Assembly (NCBI GenBank): GCA_963693085.1
Contig: OY856409.1
Location: forward strand, 521,055,803 to 521,119,802
Reading direction: 5' to 3'
DNA length: 64,000 nt
DNA from: Alisma plantago-aquatica
Lineage: Eukaryota > Streptophyta > Magnoliopsida > Alismatales > Alismataceae
In this document: positions 11,790-24,465 of the stretch, in pieces
Numbering within the stretch: the stretch's first letter is position 1
Layout of the letters: each line of letters begins with the position of its first letter
Program-made: the position numbers and the translations under genes
Notes under the pieces: model-generated
Told to the model about the DNA's origin: nothing
Databases searched by the model: none
The model's input: only the letters and a program-made list of their open reading frames with translations

Positions 11790-12316
11790 CACTTTCCCAT
11801 CACCTTCTTCTACAAAGGAAAGTTGGCATTCACCAAACAAAAACAATCAAACAGCTGTGTTTCAAGACTCATCTCAGCAAAAAAAATGAAAACTCTCTGC
11901 AGAGTTCGGAACAGGAGAGCCCACTACAGAAGCCCAACTCAAGCTACCTTCAAAAGATCCTGCAGCCACATCAATTTGATACCAAAGGGTCCAGCATAAT
12001 AAACAGGCCAAAGAAAGGTAACACCCCTCCTTGCTCTTTCAGTTATTTTTCCTCTGCGTCAACTCTTTCTACATCTCTATCTTATAAAAAAAAGCAAATA
12101 AAAAATTCGAGACTATAGAAGATATAGCTTCTTGGTCAAACACAAATAGTTTCACATCCTTTGCAAATAAGATAGGCATTCACTTTGAAAAGGATGATGA
12201 CGCACAAAATGTTCTTAACAACCTCGTATCCTTCATGGGTTGGTCGAAGAGAAGGTGTTAACAGGTTAGCATTGTATCTGTGTCTTTCTGTTTTTGCTTT
12301 AGTCTTTTCCTTTGTC

Positions 12317-15300
12317 ATGAAAATCTCATCTTGGAATATTTTTGGTGCTGCAAATTTACAAAGAAGAAACAAAATACGATCTCACATTTATAAAAATAAT
12401 ATAGATCTAATTTCCATCCAAGAAACAAAAACCTTTCTCACCCCTTTCGCCCTCAAAACTATAGGTGGTAATAGAATCACAGACTAGATTCAGCTACCCC
12501 CTAAGGGCTTCAAAGGTGGCATCATTGTGGGTTTTAACAACCAGGCTCTAATCTTACAAAACTCCTCTATTCTAAACTTTTCCATTACTATTGACTTTAA
12601 AAATCTTGCTGATGATTATCTTTGGTCTTTCTCTGGTATCTATGGGGAACCAGGTTATGATAAATCCCCATTCCTAGAGGAGCTAAATTACCTCTTCACA
12701 AATTATCATCTGTCTCCCTGGGTCCTTGGTGGCGATTTTAATCTTATCACCCAAATCTCAGATAGGCACAACTCAAATCCTTCCTCTTCTTCGATGTCTG
12801 TTGTAGATAAAAAGTTCAGCCATATGCTAACAAACCATTCTCTTATTGACCTTGTTCCCTCAAATGCTTTATATACGTGGTCAAGAAACCAGTCTTTTGC
12901 TCGACTTGATCATTTCATTTGTTCAAACCTTTGGGAAGACAAGCATCCACTCTCTTCTGTATATATCTCCCACAAAACTATTTCTGACCACTTTCCCATT
13001 ATTCTCAAAACTACTTCTTGCTCTTGGGGGTCTCGCCCCTTCAAATTCGAAAACAACTGGCTCTCCATGGAAAATTTCTCCAGATCTTGTCTTGAAGCGT
13101 AGATGCTTGCAAACCCTCAAACAACAAACATGGGTGTTCACATCTTAAACAACACTAAACACATCAAAAATCACATAAAAAATATAAGGTTCAAAATCCC
13201 TCGACCTTATCTGAAATTCAAAAAAATCTCGAAGACCAGCTTCTCTTTGTTGAAAAAGACCCATCTGCTGATCCTGCTTTGGTCCTTTCAATAAAAGCTG
13301 ACCTTAATCACATAAATAGCAGTATTGATACAAGATGGAGATAACGGGCTAAGATCACATGGGCTCAAGAAGGTGACAAAAATACAAAATACTTCCATAA
13401 AATATGTAACCAAAATTTTAGAAATAATGCCATAACTCATCTTATGATAAATGGAAGACTCACTTCTCATAAACAATCCATCATAACACATATAAAAAAC
13501 TATTTCAAAAAAATCTTCAATAATAATCACAACCCATCTTGTCTAAATAACCTTCATTGGAATACAATTTGTCAAAACAAAATAAAAAACCCTCAAGATC
13601 TCATCAAATCTTTCACTCTTGATGAATTACAAGCTGCTATCTCTGACCTTGGCAAAAATAAATCCCCTGGACCTGATGGTCTAAATGTGGAATTCTATTT
13701 GGCTAACTGGAACCATTACAAACATGACTTTCTTGCTTTTCTTTCCGCCTTCCATGCTAGTTCAAACCCACAAAACATCATCAAATACATCAATAAAACC
13801 TTCATCACTCTGATAAAAAAAATAGTCAGCCTGAATTTATCTCTCACTTCAGACCTATCAACCTCATAAACACCTCTTACAAAATCATCGCAAAAACATT
13901 AGCTAACATGATCAAACCTCTCATGGATGACATCATTCCTCATAACCAATCCGCCTTTCTAAAGAACAGAAGCATACAAGATGCCTTTTTAATGGTCAAC
14001 GAAACGATCCACCTCTGTCACAAAAAAAATCCCTCTCCTAGCCATCAAACTGGACTTCGAAAAATCTTTCGACTTTGTAAATTGGAAATGCATGTTGCTG
14101 ACTCTCAAGGGATTTGATTTTCCTGACAAATGGATCTCTTGGATCCAAGAATGTATTTCTACAAATCATTTCTCCACCATCATTAATGGTGTTCCTTTTG
14201 GCTATTTCCATAATTCAAATGGACTTAGACAAGGGGACCCTCTCTCTCCTTACCTCTTCATCATTTTAACTACTATTCTCTCTCGCATGATTCAAATGGA
14301 AAATCAAAATGGGCTCTTCTCGGCTCCTGATGTCTGCAAGGAGAACATTATTCAATTTGCAGATGACACCATCATCTTCTCCTCTCCAGAAAAATCCTCT
14401 GTTCAGAATATTTTTTAGGATCATAGGTATCTTCTCCTATATCTCTGGGCTAAAAATAAATATACAAAAATCCTCCATCTTTGGGGTAAACATTCATCAA
14501 TCTTCTTTGGAGAACCTCAAGGACTTCCTAAAATGCAAAATTGGAGAATTCCCTATCAAATACCTGGGTCTCCCCATCACTCCTTATAACATCACAAACG
14601 CTATTTGGAACCCCATAATTTCAAAAATAAACTCTAAACTCTCCAACTGGGCAAACAACTTCCTAAACCTCTCGGGAAGGCTCACCCTGCTAAATAGTGT
14701 CATCACACCTATAACAACCCACTTCATGAGTTGCATCCCCTTACCCTCTAAAACTAAATCCATTCTAGATAAAATACGAAGAAATTTCCTTTGGAACAAT
14801 TTCAAAAAACTAGAAAAACCTGGGAAACATTACCATCTAGTTAATTGGAAAACGATTTCTGCTCCACTTGATCAAGGAGGCTGGGGTATAATAAACATTG
14901 AAACGCACTCGCTCTGTCTCATTACCAAAATCATTGACTGTCTCATCCAAAATAAAAAAAAAATCTGGACAAATCTCATCAAAAACAAATATTACCAAAA
15001 CTCACCTCCTTGGCACCAAATCCATCGGAAAATAGCCTCCCCACTTTGGAAATTCATCAATAAAAATATACAAATGATTTCACAAATCTTAAATACTCCT
15101 CCTCATTCTCACAAAATCATCTCCTTCTGGTCTGATCCATGGTACGAAAACAACTCTATTTTAAATATCAAACCATCATGGTCTATCCCAAATAATCTCC
15201 TCAACCTAAGGATTGATAAAGCCCTTTCGCTAATCACCAATAACAGATCAAACTCCTTTAAAAGATGTATCCTTTCCCAGGTAAGTCAAAATGAATTCAG

Positions 15301-15852
15301 ACATCTCTCAAGTTCTATGGAAAACAACACCTCAAATAACATCACTTGGAAATGGGGGAAAGAGTATTCGGCCAAACTTGCTTACAAATTTCTCTCTTTT
15401 AGAGGTTTCTCCCCTTCATCAACAAAGATTTGGAAACAAAAATGGCCACAAAAATTCAAAACTTTCTTATGGCTTCTTTTACATAAGAAACTTCTTACAG
15501 GTGAAAACATCACTAAAAAGGGCTTCATTGGCCCATTTAGATGTGCCCTCTGTGAAAATAACAGTGACTCAGTCAGCCACATCTTCTTTATATGCTCTTT
15601 CTCTCGAACAATCTTTTCACATTTCATGAGAAATTGCCTTCCTGATCTCCAGGAAGTCACTTTCCCATCCAAATAACACCTTTAAGACATTACAGGCATT
15701 TCAAAAGCAGTGATCTTTTCTCCACAATCTGATGGAACCTTTGGAAAGAAAGGAACAATAGAACTTTCAACAACAAAAATTTTTTGGCAAGAAATGTTAT
15801 AACTCAAATAGATGCCGATCTTCACATCCTTACTAAACTGCAGGAAAATTAG
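12317..15852 (+). pseudogene. LINE ORF2: endonuclease, reverse transcriptase, zf-RVT (broken)
   Basis: The start MKISSWNIFGA and the motifs QETK (about 12419), GGDFNLI (about 12728) and SDHFPI (about 12985) define an apurinic-type endonuclease domain. The reverse transcriptase begins with KNKSPGPDG (about 13650), continues with GLRQGDPLSPYLF (about 14220) and has the catalytic FADD in place of YADD (about 14355). LNLSGRLTLLNSV (about 14665) and a zf-RVT domain (CALCENNSDSVSH, about 15540) follow. The frame ends with WKERNNRTF near 15735 and a stop near 15852. In-frame stops at 12485 and 13100 and frame changes near 13400, 13880, 14100 and 14400 inactivate it. Confidence 0.85.
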
Positions 15853-16214
15853 CAGAAGGGGGGTTGGATGATTCAGAGGAAGGAGAATCAGAAGCCGCTT
15901 TTCTCTGTGATATTAAAGCTATGGTGGACGATGAGGCTGGAGTCAGCTTAGTACAGCAACAAATGTGACCAATCTTTATGATTCAAGGGCAGCTCAAATA
16001 AGGAAAATCTCTAGGATGCAAAACTTTTTTCGCTAGGGGCTTGTTAAAGGGGTGCCTCCCCCAAGTTAGCTGAACAATGCTTTCTTTCGCTTATTTTCTT
16101 TTTAGCTTTTTCTTTCTGCTGCAGTTTTACCAAACAATCTGTAGGTGTTCCACATAAGCATGTTTTCGCTTGCTTGATGTATTTTTTAATATATAACATT
16201 ACCTTTCCTCAAAA

Positions 16215-18930
16215 GACAAATAATTGTTATTGAGTTGAGAACATTTGAAAAATAAATAAACTTAGGAATATTTGAATCTTTATATTTTGATAGGAATATG
16301 GTCTACATTAGATCTAATCAGAAATAAAGGATTCATGTGCCTACCCCCAAAAGATTGGGATTCATATATAGGTCAAGGTCAAATAGTCAAGGATATAACC
16401 ACTGACAAAATTTAAATCTATTATGAAAGACCAACTTGACTAATTTTATTTCTATCCCTGATAAATAATAATTCCTTCTATCAATATTTCCCCTGCCTTC
16501 AATTAACTAGAATAGAAAACTCACTTGTAATTTTTTATGCTTGTTCCCTAACCTATTAGTTGTCACTCAAGTGCATGATGTCTGATTGCACTACTGAGCT
16601 GCTAGGGCACACTGATGGTGGTAGTAGTTCATGTCCATCTTCTAGCTACACAGATGTCACCTGCTACCCACACTATGAGGTTTTGGTTCTACTTGCTAAC
16701 TTCTCAACTTTCCATGGATTTCTCTTCCTTTCTCCATTCTTTATTTTCCTATGGAATCATTTCAACACACACTGCTAGAAGTGTAAGATTCACAACCATG
16801 ATGCACGATATGGCCCTTTATTATTTTTTATTAGTGTGGTCATATGCTTTGGGAAATCGTAGGCATCACTAATCATTAGATATACATGTCGCTGATTTCT
16901 ATTTCTAAGTAGTATTTTCATGCGTCACAATCTCTCTTATTTGATTTTCTGAAGTGTATTCTTTTATATTATCTTGGTGGTGGTTATTCATGTTGTATTG
17001 TAAGTCTCATCTAACCCATTTGTTTTCTCCCCTGTCATTTTATTGACAAATTTTCTCTGTCACAGGCTTTAGAATTATTTAGTATGTGCTTAAATTTTTT
17101 ATTAATGTGTGTGTTGAACAATTCCTACACCATGCCTTCATGCGCAACTTGAGATGCAGTTTTCATCGATTAAATTACTTGAAATGGAAGATTTACCCAA
17201 AGCTGAACTACGTCAAACATGTTTAACTATTTTATATAGTACAACAAAAAGAGTACAACTCTAATATTTTTTTTACTTAGATTATTAAATTTTATATTTA
17301 GTTTTACAATGAGAAACATGAATTCCTTGTTAATGTGTATGTGAGCAATTTGTATACTAAGTCCTCGCTTGTAATGCACTTTGGACACAATTCGGAACAT
17401 GGCACAATGCTTAAAACATAAGGAGCGCCCATAAGTAACCATGTCACATATTTTAATGGTATTATATAATGCAGTGCAAGATGAGAACTTCAGTATTGCT
17501 TTATTTACATGTTTATATTTTGTAAATTATTTTGAATTAAAAGATGTTGAATATAATCCACAAGGTAGAAGAATGGTTGGAAATACTAGAGACAACCACA
17601 CCATAGGAATAATGGAACTATTATATATGAAAATATACACGAGGTAAACTCTCAAGGTGGTCAATAGTTTGTATTCATTTTAAAAAAATGTTAAACAATG
17701 TGATATATATGACATATGATGTATATGAATGTTACGTCAAGTGAGTTTACTAATATGACTTTTTATAAGAAACACGACGATCCAATCATATGCTTTCAAT
17801 ATCGGCACAACAAATGGAAATTGAATGAAATATTGACTCATGTTGAAGTGTATTCTATTATCTTTTGATGAATGATGAATACGTTTTGATGGTGTGCTTA
17901 TTTTAAGAGTTATAGATATTCAATTATGGATGTTTGAAAGGTACTGATTTTAGTTTTTGCTAACGATTGATGACCGTAGGTACAAGGTATGTACATGAGT
18001 AAAAATTTGGTTAAGATCTCATCTCTATTAGTTAGGTATAGGACCCAACCAACCACTTTTGGTCACCGTGCCTTTTCCAAAGAAATTTGGGTCATGGTTT
18101 GAGCTTAATCACCGTCTTGTGGCCATAGATTCATAGATATTAGTCAAGGATTTGTCCTTTAGTTTGAACACGTTTTGTAGTAGCTTAGATGATGATGATA
18201 AGCATGATGATAATGATGAAGATGATGATGAAAAATTTCTGTAGTTGAAGATATAACATACGTGTATAAAGTCGCTCAAACTTCTCGAATGGTAATTATC
18301 AAGTCCTCAATTCATACCTATCCCCACTTTGTTCTTAGAATTGAGTGAATAGATAGTATGTATCTATAGAGATTTAGTAGGAAAGTGAAGATGATGATCA
18401 CTGAGAAGTGTGGAAGAAAACAAAATCAAGGATGATTTCCTAGGTTTCGCTCATGTGCGGCTCTTTAACAAACTCGCCTGTCATTTTTTTTATCAGAAAT
18501 GTCAAACCACTTTATAATAATAAGCTTTCATTGTTAGTTACTATGATTCATGAGATAAATTGTGTTGTCTTATGAGAAGTTACTCCCTCACTTATATAGT
18601 CGCTAAAATGTTTTTATTCCAACTAAGGGTGAAAGAGATGTACTAACCTTATATATAATCTTCCAAGTTCAAATGTACTCCTCTTTCTTACTACGATAAT
18701 TATATCTGTTATCCATGCATTTTTTTCCTTTAACTTTAGACGCAAACAAAGTTTGGTTGAAGTGTAGTCCAGCTTATTGATAACACTTCTGCATCACTAA
18801 ACTATCTTTTTGAAATTCTAGACCATTGGTCTTCTTAGATGTCACACTATTAATGATTTTGTATTATGAAACTATTACTTTTAAATCTCAAACTATTGAC
18901 CTTCTTAAATATAATACACGAGCAAACTAT
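16215..18930. other. No gene recognised; AT-rich intergenic DNA
   Basis: Only short, unremarkable open frames are present on both strands. A GAT/GATGAT microsatellite lies at about 18187-18231. No domain, RNA gene or transposon end could be supported. Confidence 0.5.
18187..18231. repeat. Imperfect (GAT)n microsatellite
   Basis: Repeated GATGATGAT blocks interrupted by AAG, CAT and AAT units. Confidence 0.8.
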
Positions 18931-19399
18931 TTATAAAAGGCCTGTGATTCACGTAACCAGCCTCACACCCTATTTTGCACCCTGAAACGGCCTTAGAACG
19001 GCCTGATAACTGCTGCTTCCAATGGACGTCTTCGGCCGCACAACCAAGGACCGTGATATTTGTAACCCATAGTGCACCCTGAAACGGTCTTCCTTCTTAG
19101 CAGCTATAAATCGCTTGGTGCCAAAACTGTAGACGATGCCCCGGTTGCGTTACAGATCGGCCATGCCTACAGCCGCCAACGGTCACACTAACGGCTAAAA
19201 AACTTTCATACAGGGACACCTTGCTGCTCTGACTAACACCACCCCCTTGTCTGCCGTTGCCTCCACTTGCTCTGGTCCCTTCTCCACCGCAGCGAGTCCT
19301 GCCGTCACACTATCCCTTTGACGTCGAGCTCGTCGGAGGCACCGCGGCTGAATGTGTGTTCTGTTGGTTCTCTCGTGGGCTTTCTCTACTTGACTGTCT
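18931..19399. other. GC-richer block with a short direct repeat
   Basis: The phrase GCACCCTGAAACGG occurs at about 18976 and again at about 19073. The base composition is clearly richer in G and C than the preceding 2.5 kb and merges into the SKS pseudogene. Part of 19190-19399 may be a frameshifted upstream piece of that gene, but no motif is convincing. Confidence 0.35.
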
Positions 19400-20046
19400 T
19401 GGAGCTTCCAGCCAGGTTGTGTCACAGGGCCATGACGAACGTGGGTCTCAAGGCATCCCTTAACTTCCGATTCTAAGGTTACACCTTGAAGCTTGTGGAG
19501 ATGGACCGATGGCACGTGGTGCAGAATGACTACGGCTCCCTAGACGTCCATGAGGCCAGTGCTTCTCCATCCTTGTCACTGCTAACCAGGCTCCTAGAGA
19601 CTACGACATGGTCACCTCGACCCCACTTCACTATGTATACCTTCACCGCAATCACGGTTGTTTGCTACGCCACATCCAACACTCCCCCCAACCCAGCCCT
19701 CCCACCACCTTCCCTCGGTTGGGCGTGGTCCCTCAACCAGTGGCACTCCTTCTGCTGGAATCTCACCGCCTCGTCCCAACCCTCAGGGATCGTACGATTA
19801 TGGCGGCATTAACATCACCTGCACCATCATTCTGAGAAACACCATAAAAGAGCGCTGATGGCATGCTCCGCTTTGCCATCAATGGTTACTCCCAGAAGAG
19901 CCACTAAGGTTGTCTAGCCCCGTTGTTAGTGTGGAGCCCATTATGGTCAACACAACCTTCAGGGACTATGTCAAGATTATATTGGAGAACGGAGAGCACA
20001 AAATCTAGTTCTATCATCTAAATGGCTACTCCTTCTTGGCCGTCAG
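19400..20046 (+). pseudogene. SKU5-similar (SKS) multicopper oxidase-like pseudogene fragment
   Basis: Translation in shifting frames gives a colinear series typical of the plant SKS family (cupredoxin-fold, cell wall/GPI or pollen-specific relatives of ascorbate oxidase). The series is NVGLKASLNFRF (about 19439-19475), VEMDRWHVVQNDYGSLDVH (about 19495-19553), SLNQWHSFCWNLTAS (about 19730-19775), NPQGSYDYGGINIT (about 19780-19820), RFAINGYS (about 19871-19895), then TFRDYVKIILEN and YHLNGYSFLAV (about 19958-20042). Stops and a frameshift occur (near 19475, 19808, 19856 and 20009). It covers roughly the middle third of a normal ~550-residue protein. The family assignment is by recalled motif order, not by a search. 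Confidence 0.7.
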
Positions 20047-20190
20047 ATATGTGATATGGGATTAAGAGAGAAAGATCCCCCCCTCCCATGCCCGTGGTGG
20101 AGGCCGAACGTCCGGGAGGGTGGTAAATCAATGCAGCAACTAGGATTCGAACCTGGGTCCCTTCATGGCGGAGGCCGTCGGATACGTGAT
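20040..20190 (-). mobile_element. Possible tRNA-derived SINE fragment
   Basis: On the minus strand the segment contains CAGGTTCGAATCC, which matches a polymerase III B box (GGTTCGANNCC), followed by the kind of CCACCACGGGCATGGGAGG sequence seen in plant SINEs. Near-identical phrases GGCCGTCAGATATGTGATATG and GGCCGTCGGATACGTGATATG bracket it about 130 bp apart. No A box or A tail was recognised, so the call is tentative. Confidence 0.35.
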
Positions 20191-20394
20191 ATGAATACTC
20201 GCATGCATGCATGCAAGTAAGTCGATCAACCAACACTTGATTTTACTTATGTTACACAAATATCAATCTAACATTGAAATGCTCATAGACATATACTGTA
20301 ATAATCATCACTTGTCAATGGATGTATGCATGATGGGAGTGGAAAAGTGGTCACTGGACGCACACACATTACAGAACTACAAACAATAGTACAG
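20191..20394. other. Short transition with (GCAT)n run
   Basis: It contains GCATGCATGCATGC near 20203-20216 and otherwise nothing recognisable, then grades into the minisatellite array. Confidence 0.4.
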
Positions 20395-21633
20395 ATGGTA
20401 GTGCACATATGTACAATCTTTTACACACCAGTACACATACATAATAATACACATGATATTACAAGTACAAAGAAGTATACATAGTAAAACACTTATGCAA
20501 ATAACAATACAGTTGTGTAGGCAACATTATACATGGTAATACACATGGACACAAGATAATACACTTGAGTACATAAGAGACACATGACAATACCTATGTG
20601 GATCAAATTGTACACAGCAATACACATGACAATATACATGTGTACACAACAGTTTACATGGAAGTACACATGTGTACAAAATTATACATATTGTGGTAAA
20701 CATGTGTATAACGAATTATGCATGAATGACCAGAAGAAAATACTACCATATGCATTGTTGTGTACACAAATGTACTACCATCTGTATTATTGTATGAAGA
20801 AGTGTACTATCGTTTACAATTTTGTCAAGCACACAAGTGTACTATTGTTTACACATAGCAGTAGACATGTGTACATGACACTAAACAATACATGTATATT
20901 GCAATGTGTATTATTGTGTACACATTTATACTACCACATGTATTGTTGTGCATAGTCTTGTACACATGTATATTGTAATGTGTATTGTTGTGTACACATT
21001 TGTACTACCACATGGGTTGTCACACACATGTATGTTTCCATACATACTATTGTGTATAGTCTTCTACACATGTGTACGAGCATGTGTACTGTTGTGTACA
21101 CATTTGTACTGCCACATGTATTGTTGTACACATGTGTGTTGCCATGCATACTTTCATGCATAGTCTTGTACACATATATATTGTAATGTATACTGCAGTG
21201 TACACAGTCTTGTAGGACAATGTGTACAGTCTTGTACACATGTGTACAGTCTTGTAGGACTATGTGTACAATCTTGTAGGACTATGTGTACAGTCTTGTA
21301 GGACCATGTGTATAGTCTTATACACATGTGTATAGTCTTGTAGGGCCATGTGTACAGTTTTGTAGGACCATGCATACAGTCTTATAGGACCATGTGTACA
21401 GTATTGTACACATGTGTACAATCTTTAGGACCATGTGCACAATATCGTGACACATGTGTACAGTCCTGTAGGACCATGTGTACAATTTTTTGACAAATGT
21501 GTACAGTCTTGTAAGGCCATGTGTACAATCTTGTGACACATGTGTATAGTCTTGTAGGGCCATGTGTACAGTCTTATAGGACCATGTGTACAGTCTTGTA
21601 GGACCATGTGTACAGTCTTGTACACATGTGTAT
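20395..21633. repeat. Minisatellite array, left part (diverged edge)
   Basis: Tandem short units rich in TACACATGTGTA. From 20395 to about 21200 the units are diverged, with phrases such as 'tattgttgtgtacaca'. From about 21200 they become the regular 20-22 bp forms TACAGTCTTGTAGGACCATG(TG) and TACAGTCTTGTACACATGTG. It was continuous with 27328-31785 before the solo LTR inserted. All open frames in it spell repetitive Cys/Thr/Tyr/Trp peptides and are not genes. Confidence 0.95.
21629..21633. other. Target-site duplication, left copy (TGTAT)
   Basis: TGTAT precedes the LTR start TGTAACATCC at 21634 and is repeated exactly at 27323-27327 after the LTR end CTTCACGACA. Confidence 0.9.
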
Positions 21634-23279
21634 TGTAACATCCCTGACCTGGGTTATGCCTTAACCCTAGGTGTTTTGAATAATAAAGTTAATTATATGC
21701 TTGCTCTTATTTTTTTGAAAAGTAATTAAGGTTCAAGAGGAACTTATGTTTCAATTTTAGTCCTTTTTAAATAATGTTGAAACATTATTTTGCTTATTTT
21801 GGACCAAAGTGCAAATTACCCAAGTTGAGGGGTTAAATTGCAAATGTTACATGATAAGATGTTCCTCATGTGTTGAAGCATCATGAGAATGAAGATGATG
21901 TAGAGGTATGCCTTGGGAAAGCCTAAGTACCAAGAAAGAGTTGATAGAGCAATGTTTGTGCATTAAAACCTAGTTTTGGTGTAATGTGCAATTTACCCAA
22001 AACGCAGGGTTCAATATACAAATTACCACTTCAAAATAGTCCCTAATATTTCTTGGCATCAAATAGACCAAAGAAAATAAGAGGGGAGTCTCATTTGTAT
22101 CTCTTTGGAGGAGAGAGAATCTTGATATTAAAATAATCAAGATTTAAGCATAATTGGAACTTTACTTGAATTTAATGCAAAAATAAATATATTAATTGAA
22201 GTGCTCTTCAACCAAAATTATGTGGGTTGAAATCCATATATGTGGACGTCCTTGTTCCTTACAAAGGCATGAAAATATCTAAAGGAAGTGGATAACTCAC
22301 TCACATTATTAAAAGAAAAAGAATTATCCACTCACTTTAGGATATTATTATTATAAGGGTTAAGGTGCTTAATTTGCTTTTTTTAAAACATGGATAATTG
22401 AGAGGAATAAGAGGCAATGAAGATATCCTCGTAACCAAAGAAGGGAAGGGGGCAAATGACAAGTAAATGGAGGAGATAATTCCTACTTTCTCTCTCTTAA
22501 ATGAATTTTCAATAAAATTCATATATATGCTCCTTTATCCATGAGTTGAAAGGGAATTTCGAATCCACTTTCACTTATTGCTTGAAAAAACTACCAAGGG
22601 AGATTGGATCAGCAGGAGGATGACCCCCAACCTGTAGGTAAGCTCCATGGCCCTCTTTCACCTTGATTCCATGGTGGAAATCGGAAATAAATGCTTGATT
22701 TCTTCTTATCTTCACTCAGTCTTCACTTCTAGCCATTCCTTTTCACTCAAAGCTTGAGGACGAGCTTGGGATGGTTGAATGAGTTGCTTTCACCATTAAA
22801 TACGTGAAGGTTGAAGCTTTGAAGCTCAATTGGAGGCGGGTTATATAACTTCAACCCATTTTCATTATTATTCAACTAGCAATCTTGCAATTATAATGAT
22901 TCCTTCTAATTCTTGATTAATTGCTCGTTGAAATGGGTAATTCCATGAAATAAGAAGTACTAAGAACTACATGGACGAAGGTAGATGATGATGACATCAT
23001 CTTGGGCACATTTTCCCAAAGAAAATTACATTCCAATCGGTTTCAACAAGTTGTTCATTCGGTTTCAACAAAACCATTTGAAAGCAAACAGTCAAACCGT
23101 TTGGGAGAGTTGAAAATGGTTGACCATTTGGAAAATTTGATGCTAATGTTGATGGTTAATGACCCATCAAATTTTATTGATTAATTCCAAAGGGTTCATC
23201 AGTTGAGGATTAATCAATTAGTAAACCCTAATCGGGTTAAGTGCTGAAATTCAAATTGATTGATTAAGATTTTTGGGTT

Positions 23280-24015
23280 GCTTATCCCAAACGGTCTCAA
23301 GACCGCTTGGAGGTAAACCAAGACCGTTTGGAGGTATAGGGTTAAGTATGATTGAGTATTTTAAGGTCCAAAGATACCAAATTGAAATGCAATCAATTGC
23401 TGAATTGATGATCAATCCAATGACCCAAACCCTAATTGAATTCCACAAATTTCAAGGATGGAATGGGGCAAATGGTCTCAAGACCGTTTGTAGGTCATCC
23501 AAACGACCTCAAGACTGTTTGGAGTCAGGTCATATCAAAAATTTGATGATGATTCATTAGTTGCAATGGAATCAATTCCACAATGTTGATCATTGATGGC
23601 TACTCGATTCAAAGCCCTAATTGAAGGTTTCTTGAGTAGAATTTCTAGATCAATTGGGTTCAAAACCCTAATTGATGGTCTAATTGAAGGTTGATTCAAT
23701 AGTTCAAGTGACAAAGAAATCAAGGATTCAATTGATAATCAGTTCATCCATTGAAATCATGAATCATGTAAGTGTTGAAAGGACTTTTTGGTCCATTCGG
23801 TTTTGAGAGGGTTTGGACCAAACGGTCTTAAGACCGTTTGAGTCCAAACGGTCTCAAGACCGTTTGGGTCCAAATGGTCTCAAGACCGTTTGAGACCAAA
23901 TGGTCTCAAACCGTTTGGAGACCCAAGTGGTTTCAAGTGTGAATTGTCCATACAGTTTCATCATTATTTTGCTTAAATGGTTTCAAACCGTTTGGAGCAT
24001 CAATGGTCAAAGAAC
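23280..24015. repeat. Palindromic AAACGGTCT/AGACCGTTT repeats
   Basis: Multiple copies of the inverted repeat AAACGGTCT-CA-AGACCGTTT and variants. The best is a perfect palindrome centred at 23829/23830 (AAACGGTCTT joined to AAGACCGTTT, extended by C and G on the flanks). Four lie almost head to tail at 23819-23930 with a pitch near 26-27 bp; others are at 23288, 23470 and 23505. Single half-sites are scattered from 23035 onward. Confidence 0.9.
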
Positions 24016-24465
24016 GTTTGGATGTTTTAATGTGATTAAGTTAATTGGAAACCTAAGGTGATGAAAGATAAAATGAACCTATGTTTGTTACTGATTTATC
24101 TCAAAGATAATCACTAAGGTTGTACCTTTAAGATACTAAGTGATTGATAATCCTTAGGTGAGTTAATCCTTGAAGCTTAAGTAAGTAATAACTCAGTACA
24201 CTATGTCAATCATAGATGTATGTACTTGATTGAAAGGTTGATGTAACCTAATAAAGTTTAGAGGATGATAGAAAGGATTTCATACATGAGTATTGATCAT
24301 GTGGTAATTGGGTTATGATCCTTAGTAAAGAGATCATGAAACCCTAATCCAGAAGGTTAATGAACCCTAACCCTAATTCAGGGTAACATAATGTAAAACC
24401 CCAATTATGGGAATGGAGAGTGAAACCCTAATTGGGATGAGTATCTCCAATTGATATGAAATGAG

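Larger units (their letters stand above)
8761..16214 (+). mobile_element. Nearly full-length plant L1-type LINE
   Basis: The element has a GC-rich 5' leader (about 8790-9520) that contrasts with its AT-rich flank, an intact ORF1 (9522-11789), a broken ORF2 (12317-15852) and a 3' untranslated region ending near TACCTTTCCTCAAAAGA. The overall length of about 7.4 kb is within the plant L1 range. Boundaries are approximate: no long A tail or target-site duplication was identified. ORF1 and ORF2 are separated by about 530 bp. Confidence 0.8.

Noticed and set aside
18581..18620. TACTCCCTCACTTATATAG resembling a Stowaway MITE end
   Set aside because: No matching inverted end or TA duplication was seen within several hundred bases.
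20140..20165. tRNA gene
   Set aside because: Only the B-box half matches; no acceptor stem, anticodon arm or A box can be drawn.
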